From NCBI GenBank assembly GCA_013151235.1, contig JAADIO010000016.1:36553-100552 (forward strand): 64,000 nt of DNA. The letters are read 5' to 3'. Under the pieces are notes generated by a model. It was not told the DNA's origin. It ran no database searches and worked only from the letters and a program-made list of their open reading frames with translations. Numbering within the stretch: the stretch's first letter is position 1; every line of letters starts with the position of its first letter. Shown here one piece after another: positions 1 to 7,604 of the stretch. The stretch comes from Deltaproteobacteria bacterium. GTDB lineage: Bacteria; CG2-30-53-67. Both the position numbers and the translations under genes were made by a program.

Positions 1-577
1 TATTCCCCAGATAAAGACCCGTGAAGAGATCGTTATCATAAGAATCATAGTCGGCAAACCGGAAATTCCAGTCGATCGTTCCGTTCTGGTAAAGAATCAT
101 CTCAAAATTGTTTAAATAAAAACAACCTTCATCTTCATAAGTCTCCGTCAGATAATCAAAGATCACGCGGTCGGACAGCGAGTCATCATATCCGTACGCC
201 CCGTAATCATAAGACGACAGATCATCATATGCCGCCAGTAGGTAGGTCGCGGAAGAATTATCAGCAATCAGATCGTCGACATTGCCATAGCCATAGCCTG
301 TCGGTGTTTCCGTCCAGGAGAGCAGCTCCACGTAACCGTTCGAGTCCATGTCGAAGGCGTCGAATGTTTTCCCTCCAAGGGTTACGGGAAAGGGAAGCGC
401 AATCTTTCCGGAAGAATTGTCATCCGCGGAATCGGTCCATGTCAGATCGGGTCTCTGCCAGTTGTAGGCCGTTTCGGAAATGGTGCCGTCGACGGTATAG
501 GCTTCGACGGCTCCTGCATACAGTCCCGTCGCGAAGAACAGGGAAATAAGCCATAACAACATCATAAACTTTCTCAT
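1..577 (-). CDS. Secreted protein with nidogen/choice-of-anchor-like domain, 5' part only
   Basis: Reading leftward from an ATG at 577 gives an open frame of about 192 codons that leaves the window, so the C-terminus is missing. GGAG lies 9 bases before the ATG. The first ~22 residues are a signal peptide (MRKF, then a run rich in Leu, Met and Phe, ending near A-G-A). The mature part is acidic and rich in Asp, Tyr and Asn, with the pattern LPFPVTLGGKTF...SNGYVEL and later NNFEMILYQNGTIDW. That layout resembles nidogen-like or choice-of-anchor extracellular beta domains, in which an F/Y-rich strand, an 'SNG' turn and an 'ILY.NG.I.' strand recur. Function is unknown; a surface or extracellular role is inferred from the signal peptide. 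No anchor can be seen because the end is outside the window. Confidence 0.75.
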   Translation of the reverse strand, partial: MRKFMMLLWLISLFFATGLYAGAVEAYTVDGTISETAYNWQRPDLTWTDSADDNSSGKIALPFPVTLGGKTFDAFDMDSNGYVELLSWTETPTGYGYGNVDDLIADNSSATYLLAAYDDLSSYDYGAYGYDDSLSDRVIFDYLTETYEDEGCFYLNNFEMILYQNGTIDWNFRFADYDSYDNDLFTGLYLGN

Positions 578-1081
578 TAGTGATCTCCTCTTTCACCGAT
601 GGATAAAAAAAGATTCAGATCTCAGCACCGCTGTTATCCGTATATAAACATTAGTAACTTCTGACAGGTAAAAGTCGCGGAGAAAATGAATTTTGTTGAG
701 CATAATTTACAGCAAGGGAGGGGCTCTTCCCCGTAACCATTTGTTTTTATTAAGAAAAGAATAGGGGAACAGGCTGGTTTTCTTGCGTGGACTCTCTCTT
801 CGGCGGAAGAGCTATCTTCATGTAGCTCCGACCCCTGGTGCATTCAGATTTTGCAGTTGATTTTGATCTTAAACTCTGTGCCTGTGTGCCTTTGACACTT
901 TGCCCCCTGGTCTATCCCCGTGACTCTCCTGTTCCCCGTGGTTAAATGTTTTTGACTTTAGATCTTGCCTTTGCCGAATCCCGATGATCTTCGATTCACC
1001 TGTCTCTATGAAAAATCGGGGGAAGTCCTGGAAAGCCATTTCCCTTGAATTTCCGAGGTGTATTACCTATACTGCCTCCTT
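578..1081. other. Divergent intergenic region with inverted repeats
   Basis: About 500 bases lie between the leftward secreted-protein gene and tmk. I see no convincing gene. Low-complexity CACGGGGA-like and GCACA-like stretches lie near 880-960. A compact fold can be drawn at 763-836: outer pairing AGGGG (763-767) with CCCCT (832-836), a 6-bp hairpin at 796-811 with loop GGCG, and a hairpin GAGCTA/TAGCTC at 809-828 that shares three bases with the previous one. It could belong to the leader of the leftward gene. I could not match it to a known riboswitch. Confidence 0.4.
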
Positions 1082-1720
1082 ATGAAGGGAAAGCTGATCA
1101 CTTTCGAAGGAATTGAGGGGTGCGGCAAGACGACCCAGGTCGATCGGACCTGCCGCTGGATGGAGAGTCAGGGACGCCCCTTTCTCCGAACCCGGGAACC
1201 GGGGGGGACCGGAATCGGCCGACAGATCCGGAAGATCCTCCTCGATACGCGGAACCGGACCCTCGATGCCATGGCAGAGCTGATGCTCTATGCCGCCGAC
1301 CGTGCCCAGCATATACGGGAACTGATCCGGCCGGCCCTTGACCGGGGTGAGTGGGTTCTCTGCGATCGGTTTGTCGATGCCACCCTTGCTTATCAGGGGG
1401 ATGGCCGGGGGCTGGACCGAAAAACCATCGCCACCCTCAATGAGATGGCTACGGGAGGGTTGAAGCCGGCGCTGACCCTGCTGATCGATCTTCCTGTTGA
1501 GATCGGCCTCTCCCGTGCGATTCGGCGGAATCATCAGGAAGGGGCGACAAGGGAAGAAGGGCGTTTCGAGGCGGAAGAGGTTGCTTTTCATGAACGGGTA
1601 CGCGGGAGTTATCTCCGGATGGCCGAAGCGGAACCGGACCGGTTTCGTCTCCTCGACGGAACCCAAAGCCCCGACGAGATTCACCGAGGGATCGTATCGT
1701 TTCTGAGCCCCTGTCTGTAG
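1082..1720 (+). CDS. tmk: Thymidylate kinase
   Basis: Phosphorylates dTMP to dTDP in the cytoplasm, an essential step of dTTP synthesis. The protein has about 212 residues, the usual size. The P-loop is at the N-terminus (FEGIEGCGKTTQ). TREPGGTGIG is the family's DR-E/EPGGT segment, and LYAADRAQH matches the conserved substrate-side helix. A basic LID region lies near residues 140-165. A GTG at 1058 would add eight residues, but family alignment favours the ATG at 1082 (MKGKLITFEG). No strong ribosome site precedes either. It is followed 25 bases later by holB, the usual pairing in many bacteria. Confidence 0.95.
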   Translation: MKGKLITFEGIEGCGKTTQVDRTCRWMESQGRPFLRTREPGGTGIGRQIRKILLDTRNRTLDAMAELMLYAADRAQHIRELIRPALDRGEWVLCDRFVDATLAYQGDGRGLDRKTIATLNEMATGGLKPALTLLIDLPVEIGLSRAIRRNHQEGATREEGRFEAEEVAFHERVRGSYLRMAEAEPDRFRLLDGTQSPDEIHRGIVSFLSPCL

Positions 1721-1745
1721 GGGCGTTGAAGAGAGGTTGCAGACC

Positions 1746-2738
1746 GTGTCTTTTTCAGAAGTGCTGGGCCAAGCGCAGGCGATAGAGGTTTTGCAGCGTG
1801 AACGGAGCCATGAACGGATCCCCCATGCCTATCTCTTCTGCGGCCCGGACGGCGTCGGGAAAAAACGGACCGCCTTCGCTCTGGCGCAGTCCCTCCAATG
1901 TGAGACCGGTGGGGTTGATGGCTGCGGTGATTGTCCGGCCTGCCGCAAGGTTGCACACGACCGGCATCCCGATGTCCATTTTTATCAGCCCGTCGCCCGG
2001 ACCAAGGGGGCCATGTCGAAGATTTATATCGATCAGATCCGGGAACTCCAGGGAGCCATCTCCCTGAAGGCGATGGAGGGACGGAAAAAGATCATGATTG
2101 TCGACGATGCGGACCGGATGGTCGATCAGGCCGCCAATGCCCTGCTCAAGACCCTCGAGGAACCGCCGGGAGATTCTCTCCTGATTCTGATTGCGACCTT
2201 CCCGGACCTCCTTCCGTCAACGATTCTCTCCCGGAGCCGGAAGGTCCGCTTCCGGCCGTTGTCCGACGAGTTGGTGACGCGGGTTCTGATGCGGGAACGG
2301 GGAATGACGGAAGAAGGAGCGCGGACACTGGCCCGTTTTGCCCAGGGGAGTCTTTCCCGGGTTATGGAAGTGGAACCGGAGGATCTTCTCACCCACAGGG
2401 AAGAGTTCCTGAAGGAAAGCGGTCGGTGGAAGGAAGGAGACCTGGGCGCTGTTTTTGATTTTTGCGCACGCTTTGCCAAGAATAGCGGCGATGCCGTAGA
2501 TTTTATCCACTACCTCCTGGAATGGACAAGGGATCTGATCGCCCTGAAACTGCAGGGACCGGAAGGGGTTCTGATCTATCGGGACCGAATCCCCGATCTT
2601 GAGGCGGGCTGCCGGGGGACGACAGTAGAGGATCTGCTGGAGCAGTTTGACCGGCTGCAGGGGACCTTGAAAAAACTGGATCGAAATGTAAATCCGAGGC
2701 TGGCGCTGGAGATCGCCTTGAGCCGCCTGGTCGCATGA
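1746..2738 (+). CDS. holB: DNA polymerase III delta' subunit
   Basis: Clamp-loader subunit that helps load the sliding clamp onto primed DNA. About 330 residues. The N-terminus has the AAA+ fold: HAYLFCGPDGVGKK is the P-loop region, and a zinc module follows with cysteines in CETG...CGDCPAC. IMIVDDADRM is the Walker B region and LLKTLEEPP the conserved clamp-loader helix. ILSRSRKVRFRPL corresponds to the sensor-1/arginine-finger SRC segment, with the Cys replaced by Arg-Lys. A TTG at 1737 is possible, but GAAGAGAGG (1728-1736) sits nine bases before the GTG at 1746, so I chose GTG. The stop overlaps an ATG in the next gene's frame. Confidence 0.93.
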   Translation: MSFSEVLGQAQAIEVLQRERSHERIPHAYLFCGPDGVGKKRTAFALAQSLQCETGGVDGCGDCPACRKVAHDRHPDVHFYQPVARTKGAMSKIYIDQIRELQGAISLKAMEGRKKIMIVDDADRMVDQAANALLKTLEEPPGDSLLILIATFPDLLPSTILSRSRKVRFRPLSDELVTRVLMRERGMTEEGARTLARFAQGSLSRVMEVEPEDLLTHREEFLKESGRWKEGDLGAVFDFCARFAKNSGDAVDFIHYLLEWTRDLIALKLQGPEGVLIYRDRIPDLEAGCRGTTVEDLLEQFDRLQGTLKKLDRNVNPRLALEIALSRLVA

Positions 2739-2806
2739 AGGAGCCCTCTCCCGTTTCCGGGATGGACCCACCGAGGGAGCGGGACGGCAGCACGGCTGGA
2801 GAAAAT

Positions 2807-3961
2807 ATGGCAAAAATTGTAACGATCTGTTTCAAGAACAGCAATAAAAAATATAATTTCGATCCCGGAGACCTTGATCTCAAAGTCGGCGACCGGGTGA
2901 TTGTGGAAACGGACAAGGGCCTGACCTGCGGGACCCTTTCCGGCGGGATTCAGCAGGTTAGCAGCGATTACCTGAAAAAACCGCTGAAAAAAGTTATACG
3001 CGTGGTTGGCGAGAAGGACCTGGAAAGACTGGAGGAGAACCATCAACTCGAACAGAAAGCCCGAAAAATTTGTCTCGACCGGGTTGCCGCCCGACGACTT
3101 CAGATGAAACTGGTCGAGGTGGAGTATCTTTTCGACCGGTCCAAGGTGATCTTCTATTTTACGGCCGACGGACGGATCGATTTCCGGGAACTTGTCCGGG
3201 ACCTTGCCTCTCAGCTTCGGGTCCGGATTGAGATGCGCCAGATCGGTGTCCGGGACGAGGCGAGGATGCTGGGCGGGGTCGGTCCCTGCGGGAAGGAGTT
3301 CTGCTGCCGGTCCTATCTGCAGGAGTTCGAACCGGTCTCGATCAAAATGGCCAAGCATCAGAACCTCTCCATCAACCCGGCCAAAATCTCCGGGGTCTGC
3401 GGCCGGCTGCTCTGCTGCCTTAGCTACGAAAACAGTTTCTATCACGGGTTCAAGAAAGGCCTGCCCAAACCGGGAAAAATGATCATGACGGCCGGCGGGC
3501 CGGTGAAGGTCCGCACGCATAACGTACTGCAAGGGAGCATAACCGTCATGGGCAGGGAAGGGAAAAAGGTCGATCTTGTCGAACCGGACCTGTCACACCT
3601 CCGGAAAGGGCTCCCCCTCGAAAGAGACCTTTTTGCCGGGGAAGAGAAGAAGACGGCGCCCTTTGCTCCTGTACCGGCCGAATCCGGCCCCAAAGAAGTT
3701 GCCGATAACGGGACAAAACCGAAACCGAATGCAAAGTCAAAACCAAGATCTCGTTTCAAACCGAGGGCCGGACAGTCAAAACCCCGGAAGGCGGCTCCTT
3801 CCGAAGGGGAGTCGGACGGCCTTTTAAACAAGCTGAAGAAAATGACGGGAATACAGAAGGATGAGGAAGAGGGGCGCAAAAAACGTCGGCCGAGACGGCG
3901 GCGAAGACGCAGACCCCGGGGGAAAGCCTCTTCCACATCGGGGGGCGAGAGCAAAAATTAA
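2807..3961 (+). CDS. ricT: PSP1-domain protein, RicT (YaaT) family
   Basis: Family of the PSP1/YaaT proteins; in Bacillus, RicT works with RicA and RicF in an Fe-S-bearing complex that stimulates RNase Y-dependent processing. The PSP1 core covers residues ~1-260. It contains two cysteine clusters, GPCGKEFCC near 160 and GVCGRLLCC near 200, the expected ligands for Fe-S or metal. The last ~110 residues are Lys/Arg/Pro-rich and probably disordered, ending in a poly-Arg stretch that could touch nucleic acid. An in-frame ATG at 2735 overlaps the holB stop by 4 bases and would add 24 residues with no family likeness. The ATG at 2807 has GGAG upstream and gives the typical MAKIV start. Confidence 0.88.
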   Translation: MAKIVTICFKNSNKKYNFDPGDLDLKVGDRVIVETDKGLTCGTLSGGIQQVSSDYLKKPLKKVIRVVGEKDLERLEENHQLEQKARKICLDRVAARRLQMKLVEVEYLFDRSKVIFYFTADGRIDFRELVRDLASQLRVRIEMRQIGVRDEARMLGGVGPCGKEFCCRSYLQEFEPVSIKMAKHQNLSINPAKISGVCGRLLCCLSYENSFYHGFKKGLPKPGKMIMTAGGPVKVRTHNVLQGSITVMGREGKKVDLVEPDLSHLRKGLPLERDLFAGEEKKTAPFAPVPAESGPKEVADNGTKPKPNAKSKPRSRFKPRAGQSKPRKAAPSEGESDGLLNKLKKMTGIQKDEEEGRKKRRPRRRRRRRPRGKASSTSGGESKN

Positions 3962-3982
3962 TCAAAAGGGAGTTCTTAGTTC

Positions 3983-5878
3983 ATGAAAAACCCTTTCTAC
4001 CTGACGACACCGATCTACTATGTCAATGATGTTCCCCATATCGGCCATGCCTATACCACGACAGCGACCGATGCCCTGGCCCGGTACCGGAGGATGATGG
4101 GGGATTCGGTCTTCTTCCTGACCGGCACCGATGAACACGGGCAGAAAGTGGAAAAGAGCGCCGCCCTCCAGGGGATCTCCCCGAAGGAGTTGGCCGACCG
4201 GGTGGTGGGACGATACCGGACGCTCTGGCGGGAGATGACCATTTCCAACGATGATTTCATACGGACCACCGAGGCCCGGCACAGGGAGGCCGTGCAGTCC
4301 CTCTGGAAGACCGTCGAAGAAAAGGGGGACATCTATCTCGGGGAATACGAGGATTGGTACTGCACCCCCTGCGAGACCTTCCTGACGGACCACCAATTAG
4401 TGAACGGGGCCTGCCCGGATTGCGGACGTGTTCCCGAACGGCTCCGCGAGGAGAGCTATTTCTTCCGGATGTCCCGCTACGGCGACCGGCTCCTCGATTT
4501 TTATGAGAAACATCCCGACTTTGTCCGGCCGGAATCCCGCCGGAATGAAATCGTTCAGTTCATCCGGGGAGGGCTTCGCGACCTGAGCATCAGCCGTACC
4601 ACCTTCTCCTGGGGGATCCCCGTGCCGGGCAACCCGAGGCATGTGATCTACGTCTGGTTCGATGCCCTGACAAACTACCTGTCGGCCTTGGGGTTCCCGT
4701 CGGATCGGGAACGTTTCGAGACCTACTGGCCGGCGAAGGTCCATGTGATCGGCAAGGATATCCTGCGGTTTCATGCCGTCTACTGGCCGACCTTTCTCAT
4801 GGCGGCGGGACTGCCTCTGCCGGAGCAGGTTTTCAGTCACGGCTGGTGGACGGTGGACGGGGAGAAGATGTCGAAATCGAAGGGGAACGTCGTCGATCCG
4901 GGGAAGATGGTCGAGCGGTACGGCGCCGATCCCTTCCGCTACTTTCTGCTCCGGGAGGTCCCTTTCGGTCTGGACGGTGACTTTTCGGAGAAGGCCCTGG
5001 TGGGACGGTTTAATTCCGACCTGGCCAACGACCTGGGGAATCTTTTCTCCCGGGTGACGACCATGCTCGGCAAGTACTGCGGCGGGAAGGCGGTACGGAC
5101 CGGCGGAGGCGGGGAACTGCGGGAGAGGGCCGAAGCGGTCCTGGCCGCGGTGGACGGTCACATGGAAAAACTCGCCTTTCACCTGGCGCTCCAGGAGATC
5201 TGGGGGCTGATCAATGCCGCCAACCGCTATGTCGACCGGAAGGCGCCCTGGACCCTCGCCGGGGATCCCGGCCGTCATGACGAGCTGAATGCCGTCATGT
5301 ATCATCTCATCGAGACGCTTCGGCTGGTGACCCTGCTGATCTCTCCCTTCATGCCGGCGACGGCGAAGAAATGCGCCCTGCTCTTCGGGATGACGGAGAA
5401 GGATTTCCGGAAGGAGAACCTGGTCTGGGGGAAGACCTCCGATGGGCTTTCCGTCTCCAGGGCGGAACCGCTCTTTCCCCGGCGGGAGAGGAAACCCGAT
5501 GTTGCCGTGCCGAAGAAGAAGGAGGTCAAAGCGGAGAAAGAGAGAAAAAAAGAGCTTCTTACCCTCAAAGAGTTTGCCTGCCTTGATCTTCGTTCCGGGG
5601 TGATCCGGGAGGCCGGGCCGGTGCCGGAATCGGACCGGCTCCTCCTGCTGAAGGTCGATACGGGGGAGACCGATCCCCGCCAGGTGGTGGCCGGGATTGC
5701 GGAAAGATACCGGCCCGCCGATCTGATCGGCCGGGAGGTGGTGGTCGTCTGCAATCTCAAGCCGGCGAAGATTCGGGGGGTGGAGTCCCGGGGAATGATC
5801 CTGGCCGTGGAGGGCAAGGATGGACTTGTCCTGGTCGGTTTTGATGAGAATGTCGGACCGGGGAGGAAGGTGCGGTAA
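3983..5878 (+). CDS. metG: Methionyl-tRNA synthetase with C-terminal tRNA-binding domain
   Basis: Charges tRNA-Met with methionine. 631 residues. HIGH is at residues 19-22 and KMSKS at about 295-299. A zinc knuckle segment (YCTPCETFL, then CPDCGRVP) lies near residues 125-150, and the anticodon-binding helical domain near 380-500. A charged linker (residues ~500-525) leads to a C-terminal EMAP/Trbp111-type domain (from FACLDLRSGVI to the end) that binds tRNA and dimerises. AAAGGGAG precedes the ATG. It belongs to the tmk-holB-ricT run, so co-transcription is likely. Confidence 0.96.
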   Translation: MKNPFYLTTPIYYVNDVPHIGHAYTTTATDALARYRRMMGDSVFFLTGTDEHGQKVEKSAALQGISPKELADRVVGRYRTLWREMTISNDDFIRTTEARHREAVQSLWKTVEEKGDIYLGEYEDWYCTPCETFLTDHQLVNGACPDCGRVPERLREESYFFRMSRYGDRLLDFYEKHPDFVRPESRRNEIVQFIRGGLRDLSISRTTFSWGIPVPGNPRHVIYVWFDALTNYLSALGFPSDRERFETYWPAKVHVIGKDILRFHAVYWPTFLMAAGLPLPEQVFSHGWWTVDGEKMSKSKGNVVDPGKMVERYGADPFRYFLLREVPFGLDGDFSEKALVGRFNSDLANDLGNLFSRVTTMLGKYCGGKAVRTGGGGELRERAEAVLAAVDGHMEKLAFHLALQEIWGLINAANRYVDRKAPWTLAGDPGRHDELNAVMYHLIETLRLVTLLISPFMPATAKKCALLFGMTEKDFRKENLVWGKTSDGLSVSRAEPLFPRRERKPDVAVPKKKEVKAEKERKKELLTLKEFACLDLRSGVIREAGPVPESDRLLLLKVDTGETDPRQVVAGIAERYRPADLIGREVVVVCNLKPAKIRGVESRGMILAVEGKDGLVLVGFDENVGPGRKVR

Positions 5879-5936
5879 TGAAAAGCTGTTCAAACCGTTC
5901 AAAAAGTTTCAACCGTTTAAGCGGCAAGGTTGTATC

Positions 5937-7313
5937 ATGTTGATCGATTCCCACGCCCACCTGACGATGGACAAATTTAAAGAAGACCGGTCCGAGGTCC
6001 TGGCCCGGGCCCATGCGGCGGGGGTTGATACGATCCTCACGGTGGGAACCGATCCTTCCGAGTGGGAAGGAGTCTGCGCTCTGGCCCGGATGGAGGGGGC
6101 GGTGGAGATCTATGCCGCGCTGGGTCTTCATCCTCATGAAGCTTCCTCCTGGTCGGAGGCGTTGGCGCAATCCCTGCGGACCCGTTGCGCCGGTGAAAGG
6201 GTGGTGGCCCTGGGGGAGATCGGTTTCGATTTTCACTATGATCATTCTTCCGCGGCGGAGCAGGAGGCCGCCTTCCGGGCGCAGGTCCGCCTGGCGAAAG
6301 AACTCTCCCTCCCCCTTGTGGTTCACTCCCGGGAGGCGGAGGCCGAGACCATGCGGGTCCTGCGGGAAGAGGGGGTATCCGGAACCGGGGGGGTGATTCA
6401 CTGTTTCTCCGGCAGCCGGGAGATGGCGCGGCAGGCGCTGGAACTCGGTCTCTTCATCTCCTTTTCCGGGACTCTGACCTTTAAGAATGCCGGGAACCTT
6501 CGGGAGATCGCCCGGGAAATCCCGATCGAGAAAATGCTCATCGAGACCGACTGTCCCTATCTTGCCCCGCAGCCGGTACGGGGCAAACGGAACGAACCGG
6601 CCTATGTTCGTTATGTCGCGGAGGTCCTGGCCGATCTCAAGGGGCTGACAGTGGAGGATGTGGCCCGAATCACCCGTCACAACGCGCGGGAACTCTTCTC
6701 CATGGGTTCGGCGGACACCGAAGGGAAGATCGCCTACCGGATCCGGGATTCCCTCTATCTGAATATTACCAACCGTTGCACCAATGCGTGCGGTTTCTGC
6801 GTCCGCAACCACAGTGATTTCGTGAAGGGGCATAACCTCCGGCTGGATCGTGAGCCCGGGGCCGCTGATGTGATCCGCTCCATCGGGGACCCGAAGGAGT
6901 ATCGTGAAGTCGTTTTCTGCGGGTACGGGGAGCCGCTGATCCGTATCGGACTTGTTAAGGAAGTTGCGGCATGGATTCACGAGCAAGGAGGCCGGGTTCG
7001 CATCAACACCAACGGTCAGGGAGACCTGATTCACGGACGGAAGATCGTGCCCGAGCTGTCCGGTCTGGTCGATGCCTTTTCGGTGAGTCTCAACACGGAA
7101 AATGAAGAGAAATACCGGGCCATCTGTCGGCCCCGTTTCGGTTCCGGGACCTATGAGGCGGTGCGCGATTTCATCCGGCAGGCCCGGGAGATTGCCGAGG
7201 TGAGTGTCACCGTCCTCGATCTGCCCGATGTCGATGTGGAAGCCTGTATGAAAATTGCTTCGGAGGAGTTGCAAGTCGGTTTCCGGATGCGATATTATGA
7301 CGAAGTGGGGTAA
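5937..7313 (+). CDS. TatD-family metal-dependent hydrolase fused to a radical SAM domain
   Basis: One polypeptide of about 458 residues. Residues 1-255 are a TatD/YcfH-type DNase with DSHAHL, GEIGFDFHYD, the VVHSRE histidine, IHCFSG and IETDCPYLAP, which supply the expected metal ligands. From residue ~265 a radical SAM domain begins, with NITNRCTNACGFC (Cys 281, 285, 288), then GYGEPLIR and NTNGQG. The second half matches the TatD-associated radical SAM family, more often a separate neighbouring gene. Its substrate is not known to me. The longest frame starts at 5820 inside metG; the ATG at 5937 fits the TatD N-terminus and follows AAGG. No stop separates the halves, so the fusion is real in this sequence. 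Confidence 0.9.
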   Translation: MLIDSHAHLTMDKFKEDRSEVLARAHAAGVDTILTVGTDPSEWEGVCALARMEGAVEIYAALGLHPHEASSWSEALAQSLRTRCAGERVVALGEIGFDFHYDHSSAAEQEAAFRAQVRLAKELSLPLVVHSREAEAETMRVLREEGVSGTGGVIHCFSGSREMARQALELGLFISFSGTLTFKNAGNLREIAREIPIEKMLIETDCPYLAPQPVRGKRNEPAYVRYVAEVLADLKGLTVEDVARITRHNARELFSMGSADTEGKIAYRIRDSLYLNITNRCTNACGFCVRNHSDFVKGHNLRLDREPGAADVIRSIGDPKEYREVVFCGYGEPLIRIGLVKEVAAWIHEQGGRVRINTNGQGDLIHGRKIVPELSGLVDAFSVSLNTENEEKYRAICRPRFGSGTYEAVRDFIRQAREIAEVSVTVLDLPDVDVEACMKIASEELQVGFRMRYYDEVG

Positions 7314-7604
7314 CGACTCAGGTCACCTCTCTTTTCCCGCATGACTGCGTTACGCATGCCGTTCTGCAACCATGTTGCAGAACGTCGCGTGTCTCGCTTT
7401 ATATAATTGTTGCCGCTTTCAGCGGCTATTCAATTAGGGAATCTTGAGGTATTGCGGTGCTCAAATCCTCAACGTATGAAAAATACGCCTCCGGTTTTGC
7501 GCTCCTCATGCCTTGTCCTGCGGGAAAATAGAAGCAACCTGAGCCGTTACGAAGAGGGGTAAGTTCCCGATGCAATCCCATGGCGGGTGGAGCGATTCTT
7601 CCGG
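7314..7604. other. Intergenic region with a cluster of palindromes
   Basis: About 290 bases without a convincing gene. It has four tight inverted repeats: TGCGT-T-ACGCA near 7346-7356; a perfect 10-bp stem with a 3-base loop at 7361-7383 (GTTCTGCAAC/GTTGCAGAAC); GCCGCT-TTC-AGCGGC near 7412-7426; and CGTAT/ATACG near 7474-7488. TTGAGG and CCTCAA also pair across about 25 bases. No U-tract follows the big stem, so it is not a classic terminator. The density of stems suggests a REP/BIME-like repeat unit. Confidence 0.45.

Noticed and set aside
634-843. Leftward 69-codon frame upstream of the secreted-protein gene
   Set aside because: No ribosome site, no recognisable pattern, and it overlaps the stem-rich region; probably a chance frame.
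4397-7274. Two leftward frames of about 500 codons opposite metG and the TatD fusion
   Set aside because: Antisense shadows of strongly supported genes.
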